This document shows positions 11,155-21,627 of a stretch of DNA of 64,000 nt, one piece after another (position 1 is the stretch's first letter; each line of letters starts with the position of its first letter). The stretch is taken from assembly GCF_000170795.1 (NCBI RefSeq), contig NZ_ABCM01000001.1, positions 310,001-374,000 on the forward strand, given 5' to 3'. Made by a program: the position numbers and the translations under genes. The notes under the pieces are model-generated. The model had not been told where the DNA came from. It saw only the letters and a list, made by a program, of their open reading frames with translations, and did not search any database. The DNA is from Pedobacter sp. BAL39. Its GTDB lineage: Bacteria > Bacteroidota > Bacteroidia > Sphingobacteriales > Sphingobacteriaceae.

Positions 11155-12789
11155 TTAATCCACGTTATCGTGAAGGAATGAGTTATTAGGTCTGATCTCT
11201 GTTGATCCATCTTCATCATTACTCAACGTAAATCTGGATACCTGTGACTCCGACGAGTGTTGTACCTGTTGCAACTGCATTTGTTTGCGCTTATAAGCAG
11301 GCTCATTCTCCAGCTCCTGTAAGCCATTGCTGGTCCTTAACTTCATACTAAGGTCTTTCAGCCTTAAAATCCTTTCTTTAGATTTTTTCAGCTGATCCTC
11401 GATAGATTCATCATTCTTGTCGTCGTCAGCGCCCGGAATGACCACCTCTTCTCTTTGTGGGGCTACATCATTATTGAAAACAGATTCAGGTTTCTCAAAA
11501 ACAAAATCAGTCTCCGCTACTTTGATTTCAAACTCGAAAGAAGGCTCAGGTTGCTTTTCTACTGCAGGCTGCTCCTCTTCTACCAGTGTATGTCTCACAA
11601 TCACACTTTCCTGTTCTTCAACCTTTCTCGGCTGATTGCCCTGGAACATGTCTCCGAAAAGATCAGATTGTTTGATCTCTTCTTTAGCTTTCAACACTGG
11701 CTCATTTGATACCGGCTCAGCTTTTGGGGCGATGAAAGAATTTACAGGCTCTACTGGTTTCACCAATGGTGCCTCTTCAGGAGTAAGCAAAGAGATCTTC
11801 TTCACATTCTTTTTCTCCTCATCACGTTGCTCTGTAGTTTGGAAACCGGTAGCAATGATCGTAACCGAAAGCTTATCTTCCAGATTTTCATCAATACAGT
11901 TACCCCAGATCAGGTCTGCAGATAAACCCGCTTTATCCTGGATATAATCTGTGATGATTGTCACCTCATCCATCGTCACCTCACGTAAACCGGAGCTGAT
12001 GTTAAGGAGGATATACCTAGCTCCTTCAATCTCGTTATCTTTAAGCAATGGCGAAGCCAAAGCTCCTTCAACAGCATTTAAAGCACGGTTTTCTCCATCA
12101 CAGGCATAGCTACCCATGATCGAAACACCACTATCCTTCATCACCGTACGGACATCTTTGAAATCCACGTTGATGTAACCAGGAACAGTAATAATCTCTG
12201 CGATACCTTTTGCTGCGGTAGTCAAAATATCATCCGCCTGCGCAAAGGCTGAACCCAGTGTCAGGTTACCAAAAATCTCACGCAACCTGTCATTGGAAAT
12301 GACCAGATAAGAATCTACATATTTTTTAAGCTCATCCAGACCGTCATTTGCCTGCATCTTACGCCTTTTCCCCTCAAAGGCGAAAGGTGTAGTCACAATG
12401 GCAACAGTCAGGATATCCAATTCCTTTGCTGCCTTCGCGATGATCGGGCTTGCACCAGTACCGGTACCACCACCCATTCCCGCAGTGATGAACAACATTT
12501 TTGTCGTGCTGCCCAGCATCTGCTTAATGTCATCAATATTTTCTATCGCAGAATTTTTTCCTACTTCCGGGATTGAGCCTGCACCCATTCCTTCGGTTAA
12601 GCTTGCACCCAATTGTACCTTGTTAGGAATAGGACTAAACTCCAATGCCTGGGCATCAGTATTACAAATTATAAAGTCTACTCCAGTAATTCCTTGACGG
12701 TACATATGGTTTACCGCATTACCACCACCGCCACCAACACCAATAACCTTGATGATTGATGACTTATCTTTTAACATTTCAAACTGCAT
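11155..12789 (-). CDS. ftsZ: Cell division protein FtsZ
   Basis: A 544-residue tubulin-like GTPase that forms the division ring. The GTP signature GGGTGTG is at residues 106-112, with the first nucleotide loop GVGGGGGNAV near 17-26 and the T7 loop region NVDFKDVRTVMKDSG. The globular part ends near residue 325; the following ~200 residues form a long acidic, Pro/Glu/Val-rich linker, much longer than in E. coli FtsZ (383 aa) and common in Bacteroidota. A near-terminal segment ENEPAYKRKQMQL is probably a conserved tail element for FtsA/ZipA-type partners. Last gene of the cluster, 129 bases after ftsA. Confidence 0.98.
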   Translation of the reverse strand: MQFEMLKDKSSIIKVIGVGGGGGNAVNHMYRQGITGVDFIICNTDAQALEFSPIPNKVQLGASLTEGMGAGSIPEVGKNSAIENIDDIKQMLGSTTKMLFITAGMGGGTGTGASPIIAKAAKELDILTVAIVTTPFAFEGKRRKMQANDGLDELKKYVDSYLVISNDRLREIFGNLTLGSAFAQADDILTTAAKGIAEIITVPGYINVDFKDVRTVMKDSGVSIMGSYACDGENRALNAVEGALASPLLKDNEIEGARYILLNISSGLREVTMDEVTIITDYIQDKAGLSADLIWGNCIDENLEDKLSVTIIATGFQTTEQRDEEKKNVKKISLLTPEEAPLVKPVEPVNSFIAPKAEPVSNEPVLKAKEEIKQSDLFGDMFQGNQPRKVEEQESVIVRHTLVEEEQPAVEKQPEPSFEFEIKVAETDFVFEKPESVFNNDVAPQREEVVIPGADDDKNDESIEDQLKKSKERILRLKDLSMKLRTSNGLQELENEPAYKRKQMQLQQVQHSSESQVSRFTLSNDEDGSTEIRPNNSFLHDNVD

Positions 12790-12918
12790 ATCTTTATGAA
12801 TCAGTGATTTAAAAATTGGGTTTTCCTGTTCATCTTACCATGTAATATTAACACTTTTTTAACAGGCGTTTTCCACAAGTGTTGGTAATGTGGAAAAATC
12901 GTTTATTGTGGATAACTA

Positions 12919-14280
12919 TTAAGGTTTGATATAATCTTCGTCGCTCACATTCATGTCGTCCTTGATGAAATCCTTAGTTTTTGCCAGCAATTTATCAAAC
13001 AGACCACCTCCAGAACGTTTTGTTTTTTCTTTCACATCTTTTGCCTTCTCCACATACACACCTGGCTGTTTCATTTCCTCAATCAGCTCCTCAGCTTTTT
13101 GAATTCCTTTAATCAGCAAGCCTACGCTGGTCGCATACATTGGGCTTTTCAGATCGTCATAAATCGTTTTCGGCATGTCTTCATACTTTGACAGATGCTC
13201 GTTTGGATAACCTACACGGCAGTCCAGACCAGTCACGTACTCCACCAGCTGGGATAAGTGTTTCAACAATGCTCCACCACCAGTAATGACGACACCACCA
13301 ATCAGCTTCTTCTCATAACCTGAAGATTTGATTTCATAATACACATGCTCAATGATCTCTTCCATACGGGCCTGGATGACATAAGCAAGGTTTTTCACTG
13401 AAATCTCTTTAGGCTCCCTTCCTCTCAACCCGGGAACACAAATGATCTCATTTTCTTTATTCTCTTCTGCCAATGCTGAACCAAAACGTGTTTTCAACAA
13501 TTCAGCCTGATTTCTCATCACTGAGCACCCCTCGCGGATGTCCTCCGTAACGCTGTTTCCTCCAAATGGGATCACAGCAGTATGACGGATGATGCCTTCG
13601 TGAAAAATGGCAATATCTGTTGTGCCACCGCCAATATCAACAAGCGCAATACCCGCCTCCTTCTCTTCCTCGCTCAACACCGATTCAGAAGAAGCCAGCG
13701 GCTCCAGGATCAACTCCTGAGTCTGCAGACCTGCATTGGTCACACACCTCATGATGTTTTTTACAGCCGTCACCTGACCGGAAATGATGTGGAAATTCGC
13801 CTCCAGACGCACTCCAGCCATCCCTATAGGATCTTTTACTCCAGGCTCATTGTCAATCGTGAACTCCTGTGGCAACACATGAATGATCTCTTCTCCCGGG
13901 GGCATCACCAGTTTGAACATATCATCAATTAATTTGTCTATATCTTTCTTGCTGATCTCATTATTCAGTTCCCTACGCGTCAGAATCCCGCGGTGTTGTA
14001 AACTTTTAATGTGCTGACCGGCAATACCAACGTTCACCACCCGAATTTCCACATTCGACTGTCCGCTGGCCAGTTCCACGGCCTGAGAGATGCCCTGTAC
14101 TGTTTTCTGGATATTCGAAACCACACCGCGGGTAACGCCCGCTGATTCCGCCTTCCCGATGCCTAATACTTCTATTTTTGCATGCTGCGTACGCCGACCA
14201 ACGATCACGCAGATTTTGGTAGTACCAATATCCAATCCTACTACGATCGGAGATTGCACGATAGCTTTTTCTTTGCCCAT
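12919..14280 (-). CDS. ftsA: Cell division protein FtsA
   Basis: A 453-residue actin-like ATPase that anchors FtsZ to the membrane. Motifs: phosphate-1 VVGLDIGTTKICVIVG near residue 14, phosphate-2 IALVDIGGGTTDIAI near 206, and the adenosine loop VVITGGGALL near 329. The SHS2/1C domain lies between. The C-terminus (about residues 425-453), with GGGLFDKLLAKTKDFIKDD, can form the amphipathic membrane helix, although further residues follow it. Lies between ftsQ (27-base gap) and ftsZ. Confidence 0.97.
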   Translation of the reverse strand: MGKEKAIVQSPIVVGLDIGTTKICVIVGRRTQHAKIEVLGIGKAESAGVTRGVVSNIQKTVQGISQAVELASGQSNVEIRVVNVGIAGQHIKSLQHRGILTRRELNNEISKKDIDKLIDDMFKLVMPPGEEIIHVLPQEFTIDNEPGVKDPIGMAGVRLEANFHIISGQVTAVKNIMRCVTNAGLQTQELILEPLASSESVLSEEEKEAGIALVDIGGGTTDIAIFHEGIIRHTAVIPFGGNSVTEDIREGCSVMRNQAELLKTRFGSALAEENKENEIICVPGLRGREPKEISVKNLAYVIQARMEEIIEHVYYEIKSSGYEKKLIGGVVITGGGALLKHLSQLVEYVTGLDCRVGYPNEHLSKYEDMPKTIYDDLKSPMYATSVGLLIKGIQKAEELIEEMKQPGVYVEKAKDVKEKTKRSGGGLFDKLLAKTKDFIKDDMNVSDEDYIKP

Positions 14281-14307
14281 AACTATATCGATTTGTTGAG
14301 TTTTATA

Positions 14308-15396
14308 TTATTTGTTTTTCCTGGTATCTGTCTTAACTTTTTCCTTTGCTGATGCCGGTTTCTGTGCTGCCCCCGGTTTTGTTGTCGAACTCACAACAGG
14401 TTTATTAGCAGCTGACGTTGGCTTTGCTTGCTTCTTCTCCGCCTTCGGAGGATCAGGTCGTGGTTTTGCTCCAACTTTCAGCCTCCCCTCATCATCAAGC
14501 TGATCATTTTTAATCTCCTGTGCAATCTGCTGCCTCACCAATGCATCAATCACCGGTTTATTTGCGGCAACAGTATCCTTCACTACCGGTCTTGGCGCAA
14601 CCTTCACTTTTACTGAATCTGCTTTACTCTTTTCACAAACCACCTGGTTCGTATATTTAATATTAATGGTCTTATAAGTATCCCACCCCACTTTTGGCAT
14701 TGCCTGTTTATAAAAAGCAAGCAGATTTCTCATCTTCACATCCAAAGAGTCTGCAGAGCCCAGGATGATCCTTTGATTGCCCACCCTTGGTATCAACTCT
14801 ATTTCTTTTTTCTCATTCACGTACAACTGTTCAATCTGGGCGTCCCAAAGGGTATCTTTCTTTATAAATGCTGCTGTCGTATATAAATCAACTGCCAGTT
14901 TAGTAATGAGTGTATCTACCTTTCCACCGAAATGCTCCAGAATATTTCCATTCGCAGCCAGCACATTCGCTGTAAAATTTGGAGATACCGGCATCTTAAG
15001 CCCGTCACTATCAATATAATAATCCTGCCCACCGGAGTTGATCACCCTTAGGATCGGTTGACGCTGCTTCACCTCCACGTGAATCACTCCATCCATATCC
15101 GCATACACTGTTGCCATCGCGATGTAGGGATTGGCTTTCATCTTCTTCTCAATCTCCTGAAGATTGATTCCTTCCAGTTGTCGCCCGATCAACTGCCCCT
15201 GACTCTGCTTTAATATGGCATCAATCTCCTCACGCTCAATAAAATTGTCCGCACCGGGAATCAGGATTTTGATATTCGTGCAGGTTACTGTATGCTTTTT
15301 GCGGTCCACAAAACTCATCAGAACCACCACTCCGCTCAGACAAACCATCCAGGCAAAACATTTAAATACCGATTTCCAATTGATTCTTTTAAGCAT
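14308..15396 (-). CDS. ftsQ: Cell division protein FtsQ/DivIB
   Basis: A 362-residue bitopic membrane protein linking the cytoplasmic ring to the periplasmic FtsB/L complex. A short cytoplasmic tail (MLKRINWKSVFK) is followed by one membrane span at about residues 14-30, a POTRA-like domain (IEREEIDAILKQSQGQLIGRQL) and a beta domain. The last ~90 residues are a low-complexity Lys/Pro/Ala tail not present in E. coli FtsQ. Sequence conservation in this family is low; the call rests on size, topology and its place between murC and ftsA. It overlaps the murC stop by eight bases. Confidence 0.9.
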   Translation of the reverse strand: MLKRINWKSVFKCFAWMVCLSGVVVLMSFVDRKKHTVTCTNIKILIPGADNFIEREEIDAILKQSQGQLIGRQLEGINLQEIEKKMKANPYIAMATVYADMDGVIHVEVKQRQPILRVINSGGQDYYIDSDGLKMPVSPNFTANVLAANGNILEHFGGKVDTLITKLAVDLYTTAAFIKKDTLWDAQIEQLYVNEKKEIELIPRVGNQRIILGSADSLDVKMRNLLAFYKQAMPKVGWDTYKTINIKYTNQVVCEKSKADSVKVKVAPRPVVKDTVAANKPVIDALVRQQIAQEIKNDQLDDEGRLKVGAKPRPDPPKAEKKQAKPTSAANKPVVSSTTKPGAAQKPASAKEKVKTDTRKNK

Positions 15397-16744
15397 TTGT
15401 CAACAGCGCTTTAAGTGGTTCAATCAATGTATCTATGTCTCCGGCACCAACTGTCAACAGCAGCTCCGGTTTTCTCATTCTTATTTTCTCCAGCACTTCA
15501 TCTTTGGCACATACTTCTTTCCTGTCCAAGGTAATTTTTTCCAGTAGATACTCCGCGTCGATTCCCTCAAGAGGCAACTCCCTTGCTGGATAAATGTCTA
15601 GCAACAACAAATCATCTACCGTACCGAGTACTTTTGCAAAATCATCGGCAAAGTCACGTGTCCTCGTAAACAAATGCGGTTGGAATACCGCAGTAAGTTT
15701 TTTCTCGGGATACAACTGCCTGATCGCACCGAAACAGGCTTTCAGCTCCTCCGGATGGTGTGCATAATCATCGATATAAACATACTCCGATGTATTCACA
15801 ATATATTCAAACCTTCGTTTTACTCCCTTAAAATTACCAATTGCCTTTTTCACCAATTCCGGCTCAATTCCCAACCTCAATGCTACGGCAATCGCTGCCA
15901 CCGCGTTCTCCACATTGTGCCTTCCCGGAACCATCAGCTGGAGATCAGCAATACTGAAATCACCATCCACATAATCAAATACAAATCTTGCACCCTCCAC
16001 GCGAATGTTTGTTCCCATCAGCCTACCTTCATCTACTGCACTATAACTTATGCCCTGTTGCAAAGGCAAACCAGCTTTCACATACAATGTACCTTCCTTC
16101 TTTAACTGACCTGCAAACAAACCGAACGACTCTACCAGTTGCGATGCATCCCCGTAGATATCAAGGTGATCGGCGTCCATTGAAGTAACCACGGCAATAT
16201 CCGGGTGCAGGGTTAAAAAAGAACGATCATACTCATCTGCCTCCACCACGACTACATCATTATTGCCCAGCAAAAAGTTACTGTTGTAGTTTGAAGCAAT
16301 TCCTCCGAGAAAAGCAGTGCAGCCAAAACCAGTATCTGTCAGCACATGTGCAATGATCGAAGAGGTAGTTGTCTTTCCGTGTGTACCAGCAACAGCAATG
16401 CAAAACTGCCCTTTACTAATGATACCCAGGACTTCAGAGCGCTTTTTAAGATCGAAAGCCTGTGCTTTGAAATAGCTCAGAATCAGACTATCCTTCGGAA
16501 TGGCTGGCGTGTATACGACCAATAAATCTTCCGCAGGCACGTCAAACAACGCAGGTACAGAAGCCGCTACATCAGCGTAGGAAATATCTATACCTTCCTG
16601 TTCCAGTGCAATTGTCAGCGCGGTCCGGGTTTTATCATACCCATATACGGCCGCACCACGGTTCTTAAAATACCGGGCAATAGCACTCATACCAATCCCC
16701 CCGATTCCCACGAAATAAACATTTTTGATCCTGCTTAATTCCAT
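15389..16744 (-). CDS. murC: UDP-N-acetylmuramate--L-alanine ligase
   Basis: A 451-residue ATP-dependent Mur ligase that adds L-alanine to UDP-MurNAc. The Rossmann loop FVGIGGIGMS (residues 11-20) binds the UDP substrate, the ATP loop is AGTHGKTTTS (119-128), and later blocks include EADEYDRSF and YIDDYAHHPEE. Length is normal. The start overlaps the murG stop by ten bases, and the end overlaps ftsQ, suggesting translational coupling. Confidence 0.98.
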   Translation of the reverse strand: MELSRIKNVYFVGIGGIGMSAIARYFKNRGAAVYGYDKTRTALTIALEQEGIDISYADVAASVPALFDVPAEDLLVVYTPAIPKDSLILSYFKAQAFDLKKRSEVLGIISKGQFCIAVAGTHGKTTTSSIIAHVLTDTGFGCTAFLGGIASNYNSNFLLGNNDVVVVEADEYDRSFLTLHPDIAVVTSMDADHLDIYGDASQLVESFGLFAGQLKKEGTLYVKAGLPLQQGISYSAVDEGRLMGTNIRVEGARFVFDYVDGDFSIADLQLMVPGRHNVENAVAAIAVALRLGIEPELVKKAIGNFKGVKRRFEYIVNTSEYVYIDDYAHHPEELKACFGAIRQLYPEKKLTAVFQPHLFTRTRDFADDFAKVLGTVDDLLLLDIYPARELPLEGIDAEYLLEKITLDRKEVCAKDEVLEKIRMRKPELLLTVGAGDIDTLIEPLKALLTNA

Positions 16745-17856
16745 GAATGACCTCCTTTCTTTGCCAGGTCCATGACCTCATCTGCAATGAGGTCATCTGC
16801 ATTTGGCAATGCCATCCTGCCTATATTTTCAGCGAAATTTTCCATTCGCGTACTGTCTTTCAATAAAGCCAATGCTTCAGCAACAAGAATATCCTCAGCA
16901 GACCGGTCTGCAATTAAAAAGGCCGCATTGTTTTTTACCAAAGCCATTGCATTTTTAGTCTGGTGGTCTTCAGCTACATTTGGCGAAGGCACCAGAATCA
17001 CCGGCTTGCGGATCAGGCAAAGCTCTGCAATAGTTCCTGCACCGGCACGCGAGATGATCACATCCGCTGCCGCATAAGCCATATCCATTTTATTCAAAAA
17101 CTCCAGGATTCGTACATTAGGATGAAAATTCAGACCCATGCGCTCCACAATGCCTTTATAATAATATTTCCCAGTCTGCCAGATTAATTGTACATCCGCC
17201 TCAAGCAATGCAGTGATGTGCTTTTCTATACTTTTGTTCAGCGTTCCAGCTCCCAGACTTCCACCTGTCACCAATATCGTTTTCTTCAGGGGATCAAGGC
17301 TCAGCATTTCTGCTCCCGCAAAACGTTTGTTCTCAATGTCGACTACATCTTTGCGTACAGGATTACCTGTTTTCATCAATTTATCAGCAGGAAAAAACTG
17401 CTCCATCCCATCAAAAGCTACACAAACCTTAGACGCATTTTTCCCCAGCCACTTGTTGGTCACGCCCGCATAGGAATTCTGCTCCTGAATCAGGTAAGGC
17501 ACTTTTTTCAATGACGCCGCAAAAAGGATTGGCCCTGATGCGTAACCTCCAACTCCAACAACTACATCGGGTTTAAAATCAGCGATCAGCCTGAGGGCTT
17601 TGCGCATACTTCCAATCAACTTAAATGGCAGACCTAAATTTTTGGAAATAGAGCCCCTCTGGATTCCGCTGATATTTAAACCGACAATCTGATATCCGGC
17701 AGCAGGAACCTTTTCCATTTCCATCCTGCCATTTGCGCCGACGAATAATATTTCGCAGCCGGGCTCCATACGCCTCAACGCATTCGCAATGGATATCGCC
17801 GGAAATATATGTCCGCCGGTACCACCACCTGAAATAATTATTCTTGTTGCACTCAT
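16735..17856 (-). CDS. murG: UDP-GlcNAc:undecaprenyl-PP-MurNAc-pentapeptide GlcNAc transferase
   Basis: A 373-residue GT28 glycosyltransferase that turns lipid I into lipid II at the inner face of the membrane. The N-terminal GGGTGGHIFPA motif is at about residues 8-18; the C-terminal nucleotide-sugar domain shows SRAGAGTIAELC and the QxTKNA element near DHQTKNAMAL. The frame extends to 17895 inside ftsW, but ATG 17856 gives the standard start MSATRIIISGGG and leaves a 10-base gap after ftsW. Confidence 0.98.
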   Translation of the reverse strand: MSATRIIISGGGTGGHIFPAISIANALRRMEPGCEILFVGANGRMEMEKVPAAGYQIVGLNISGIQRGSISKNLGLPFKLIGSMRKALRLIADFKPDVVVGVGGYASGPILFAASLKKVPYLIQEQNSYAGVTNKWLGKNASKVCVAFDGMEQFFPADKLMKTGNPVRKDVVDIENKRFAGAEMLSLDPLKKTILVTGGSLGAGTLNKSIEKHITALLEADVQLIWQTGKYYYKGIVERMGLNFHPNVRILEFLNKMDMAYAAADVIISRAGAGTIAELCLIRKPVILVPSPNVAEDHQTKNAMALVKNNAAFLIADRSAEDILVAEALALLKDSTRMENFAENIGRMALPNADDLIADEVMDLAKKGGHSWN

Positions 17857-17866
17857 CTTTTCTATG

Positions 17867-19033
17867 TTATGCCATCGCCGGAATCTCGCCGACAATCACT
17901 TTTTTATTACTTTGTTCCTCCACATCCCTGCTCACACTAAGGATAATCCCAAAGGCAATACTAGTGAAGATCATCGATGTCCCTCCCATACTTACCAATG
18001 GCAATGGCACCCCTGTTACAGGGCCCAAACCTACAGCAACCGCCATGTTGGCAAATGCCTGTATCGTCAGACTAAAACTCAGGCCCGCTGCCAGCAATGC
18101 CCCGAAGGCCTTCGGACTCTGCGTCACAATCCGCACACAACGGTACAGCAATACCAGGTATAAGACAATCACCATTAAGGCACCGGTCAGTCCATACTCC
18201 TCCACGATAATGGCGAAGATAAAATCTGAGTACGGATGCGGAAGAAAGTTGCGCTGGGTACTGTTACCAGGCCCTTTTCCAAATACCCCTCCAGTTGCCA
18301 ATGCAATCTTCGACTGATCTGCCTGATAGGTTTTATCTGAATTTTGTTTCTCCGGATGTAAAAATGAATTTACCCTTGATTTATATGTACCGGCCCTAGG
18401 TCCAAGAAACACAATAAACAACAACAATACAGAACCACCGGCACAAACCATGAGGATTTGCTTGATGCTAATTCTTCCGATAATCAGCAACAGAATACTT
18501 ACACCAAACAACATGATCGCCGTCGAAAGGTTAGCCCAGGCAATCAGCGCGAAAACAACACACACAGAGCCCATAATCGGGATGAATGCCTTTTTTACAT
18601 CTTTAATATTTTCCTGCTTTTTAGTCAGCATCCTCGCCAAAAAGGTAATCAGTGCAAGTTTTGCCAAATCCGAAGTCTGAAAAGTCAGACCGATAACCGG
18701 AATCTTGACCCACCTCGAAGCTTCGTTGATGTTCGCCCCAAAGATCGCCGTATAAAACAGCAATGGAATGGTAATGATCATCAATATTTTAGAGATGCCT
18801 GCGTAATATTTATAATCCAGTAAGTGAGCAATATAGATCATCCCTATCCCCATAATCACAAAAATCAAGTGTTTGGTCAGTAATACCTTTTCCACCGTCT
18901 TGTTGACTTTATAGGCATAAGTTCCCGTAGCACTATATACCGTGAGTATAGAGATCAGCGACAAAAGGATAATGATCAGCCATATCCAGCGATCTCCTTT
19001 TGTTTTATCCAGAAGCTTACTTATCGCTACCAT
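17867..19033 (-). CDS. ftsW: Peptidoglycan polymerase FtsW (SEDS family)
   Basis: A 388-residue polytopic membrane protein with about ten spans, of the SEDS family of lipid II polymerases that work with FtsI at the septum. Family blocks: WVKIPVIGLTFQTSDLAKLA, FGPGNSTQRNFLPHPYSDFIFA with the PHPYSDFIF-type loop, and VALGLGPVTGVPLPLVSMGG-like sequence near the C-terminus. RodA is the alternative in this family, but position between murD and murG favours FtsW. It begins three bases after the murD stop. Confidence 0.95.
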   Translation of the reverse strand: MVAISKLLDKTKGDRWIWLIIILLSLISILTVYSATGTYAYKVNKTVEKVLLTKHLIFVIMGIGMIYIAHLLDYKYYAGISKILMIITIPLLFYTAIFGANINEASRWVKIPVIGLTFQTSDLAKLALITFLARMLTKKQENIKDVKKAFIPIMGSVCVVFALIAWANLSTAIMLFGVSILLLIIGRISIKQILMVCAGGSVLLLFIVFLGPRAGTYKSRVNSFLHPEKQNSDKTYQADQSKIALATGGVFGKGPGNSTQRNFLPHPYSDFIFAIIVEEYGLTGALMVIVLYLVLLYRCVRIVTQSPKAFGALLAAGLSFSLTIQAFANMAVAVGLGPVTGVPLPLVSMGGTSMIFTSIAFGIILSVSRDVEEQSNKKVIVGEIPAMA

Positions 19034-19036
19034 AAT

Positions 19037-20380
19037 TTATAGTTCTTTGACAGCGGCCTTAAACTGGTTGCCCCTGTCTTCATAATTTTTAAACAAATCA
19101 AAGCTTGCGCATGCTGGCGACAACAATACAGTATTGCCCTTTTTTGCCAGATGATAGGCCACCTGCACCGCCTCATGTGCGGAGAACGTATTCACAATCA
19201 CTTCCACATCATCTTCAAAAGCTTCGTGAATCCGCTTGTTATCCTTACCTAAACATACAATCGCCCTTACTTTCTGACGCACCATATCTTTCAGCATCTC
19301 ATAGTCGTTACCTTTATCTACACCACCCATAATGAGGATCACGTCCGTATTCACACTTTCCAGCGCATACCATGTAGAGTTGACATTGGTAGCCTTTGAG
19401 TCGTTGATGTACTCCACACCAGAAATTTTTGCCACATGCTCCAGCCGGTGTTCCACATTCTTGAAATCGCCCATACTCTCACGAATGGTCGCATTTCGTA
19501 TATCCAGTACTTTAGCTACAATGCCGGAAGCCATGGAGTTGTAGATATTGTGTTTGCCTTGCAGCGCTAAATCAGTAATAGACATGGTTAGTTGGTCGTT
19601 TAAGTTTATATTGATGTGTATGTTGTTACTCTCTAAATAAGCACCTTGCTCAATGTGTTTTCTAATCGAAAAAGGATACATTCTTGATTCTACCTTCTGC
19701 TGTTTCATTGCCTTCAGAGTCTCTTCGTCGTCTGCGCAATAGATGAAACTATCGTCTTCCGACTGGTTTTGGGCGATGCGCATCTTTGAGGCGGCATAGT
19801 TACCCAGCTTATAATCGTACCGGTCCAGATGGTCTGGCGTGATGTTCAACAGCACTGCTACATCCGCCCTGAAATCGTACATATCATCGAGCATAAAACT
19901 TGATATCTCCAGCACGTACCAGTCATATTCCGCGGTGGCAACCTGTGCAGCGAAGCTATTCCCTATATTCCCAGCCAGCCCCACATTTAAGCCTGCATGT
20001 TTCAGGATATGGTAAGTCAGCAAACTGGTCGTCGTTTTCCCGTTAGACCCTGTAATACAAATGGTTTTCGCATGTGTATATCTTTTTGCAAACTCAATCT
20101 CAGAAATCACAGGTATTTTATTCTTTTTAATTTCTTTAATCACCGGAGTTTTTTCAGGAATACCCGGGCTCTTAATGATTTCCGCGGCAGTAAGGATACG
20201 TTCCATGGTATGTTGCTGCTCCTCAAAGGCAATATTCAGCTCATTCAGTCTCGCTTTATATTGCGAAGGGATCACACCAAAATCCGAAACAAAAACATCA
20301 TAACCATGCTTCTGTGCCAGCATTGCTGCACCTACGCCGCTCTCACCGGCTCCTAATATGACGATGCGCTGCTTGTTCAT
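19037..20380 (-). CDS. murD: UDP-N-acetylmuramoylalanine--D-glutamate ligase
   Basis: A 447-residue Mur ligase adding D-glutamate. The N-terminal Rossmann motif is VILGAGESGVGAA, the ATP loop TGSNGKTTTS is at residues 110-119, and NITPDHLDRY and YINDSKATN are MurD-typical blocks. The frame can be extended to 20437, but ATG 20380 gives the family start [10 protein letters not shown] and forms a one-base TAATG overlap with mraY, a common coupling arrangement. Confidence 0.98.
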   Translation of the reverse strand: MNKQRIVILGAGESGVGAAMLAQKHGYDVFVSDFGVIPSQYKARLNELNIAFEEQQHTMERILTAAEIIKSPGIPEKTPVIKEIKKNKIPVISEIEFAKRYTHAKTICITGSNGKTTTSLLTYHILKHAGLNVGLAGNIGNSFAAQVATAEYDWYVLEISSFMLDDMYDFRADVAVLLNITPDHLDRYDYKLGNYAASKMRIAQNQSEDDSFIYCADDEETLKAMKQQKVESRMYPFSIRKHIEQGAYLESNNIHININLNDQLTMSITDLALQGKHNIYNSMASGIVAKVLDIRNATIRESMGDFKNVEHRLEHVAKISGVEYINDSKATNVNSTWYALESVNTDVILIMGGVDKGNDYEMLKDMVRQKVRAIVCLGKDNKRIHEAFEDDVEVIVNTFSAHEAVQVAYHLAKKGNTVLLSPACASFDLFKNYEDRGNQFKAAVKEL

Positions 20381-21627
20381 TATCGTAATTTCAAGGTGAT
20401 GATGGTAATAATTGCCAGCAGGATACCGATAATCCAAAAACGGGTCACGATCTTAGCCTCATGATAACCTTTTTTCTGATAGTGATGGTGTAATGGCGAC
20501 ATCAGGAATACCCTGCGCCCCTCACCAAAACGTTTTTTTGTATATTTAAAATAGCTGACCTGGATGATGACCGACAAATTCTCCAACAAAAATATTCCGC
20601 ATAATATTGGAATTAATAACTCCTTACGGATCATGATTGCAAAGGCAGCAATAATACCGCCTATAGCCAAACTGCCGGTATCTCCCATAAATACCTGTGC
20701 GGGATAGGAATTATACCATAAAAAACCAACACACGCACCTACAAAAGCACCTGCGAAGATCATCAGCTCCCCGGAATTTGGGATATATACAATATTCAGG
20801 TAATCAGCAAAAACTGTATTTCCAGATACATAAGCGAGCAAGCCCAGCGTCACACCAATGATTGCTGACGTGCCTGTCGCCAGGCCATCAATCCCATCAG
20901 TAATGTTCGCCCCGTTGGAAACTGCAGTTACAATAGTCACTACGAAAAAGAGAAATACAAATACAGCATATTGCTCATATCCTTCTCCTAAAAACTTCAG
21001 GACCTTAGCATAATCAAACTCATTGTTCTTATAAAAAGGGACGTTGGTAACTGTTGACTTTACATCCTGGCTATAATAATAGTTATTGGTTCCCTTGCGG
21101 AGTACCATTGGCGCTTCGCTTTTGATTGCTCCAGGCTCTCCGACCGTCTGACGGACGACAATGTTTGGATTGAAATACATCGTCCAGCCAATGATCAAAG
21201 CTAAGCCAACCTGTCCTACAATCTTAAATCTTCCTGCAAGCCCTTCCTTATTTTTCCTGAATACCTTAATATAATCGTCAACAAAACCAATCACTCCCAT
21301 CCAGACTGTAGTGATGATCATCAGCAATACATAAACATTGGAAAGATTCGCCAGCAGCAACGTAGGCACAAGGATCCCCATAAGGATCATCAAGCCGCCC
21401 ATTGTCGGCGTTCCCTGTTTTTGCATCTGCCCCTCGAGCCCTAGATTCCTTACGGTCTCTCCCACCTGCATTTTTCGCAGGTAATCGATGATGCGTCGTC
21501 CAAAAACAGTGGTAATAATCAGCGAAATGATCACAGCCAATGACGTCCGGAAAGTAATGTAGGAGAACAACCTCAACCCCGGGAAGTCATAATGCTGATT
21601 TAGATATTCAAATAAAAAATATAACAT
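20380..21627 (-). CDS. mraY: Phospho-N-acetylmuramoyl-pentapeptide-transferase
   Basis: A 415-residue polytopic membrane enzyme that makes lipid I from undecaprenyl phosphate. Conserved loops: [28 protein letters not shown] (with the metal-binding DD), [13 protein letters not shown] and [10 protein letters not shown]. It is about 55 residues longer than the E. coli enzyme (360), with the extra sequence between roughly residues 150 and 220 ([20 protein letters not shown] and following), likely in a periplasmic loop. Couples by TAATG overlaps to murE before it and murD after it. Confidence 0.98.
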   Translation of the reverse strand: MLYFLFEYLNQHYDFPGLRLFSYITFRTSLAVIISLIITTVFGRRIIDYLRKMQVGETVRNLGLEGQMQKQGTPTMGGLMILMGILVPTLLLANLSNVYVLLMIITTVWMGVIGFVDDYIKVFRKNKEGLAGRFKIVGQVGLALIIGWTMYFNPNIVVRQTVGEPGAIKSEAPMVLRKGTNNYYYSQDVKSTVTNVPFYKNNEFDYAKVLKFLGEGYEQYAVFVFLFFVVTIVTAVSNGANITDGIDGLATGTSAIIGVTLGLLAYVSGNTVFADYLNIVYIPNSGELMIFAGAFVGACVGFLWYNSYPAQVFMGDTGSLAIGGIIAAFAIMIRKELLIPILCGIFLLENLSVIIQVSYFKYTKKRFGEGRRVFLMSPLHHHYQKKGYHEAKIVTRFWIIGILLAIITIITLKLR

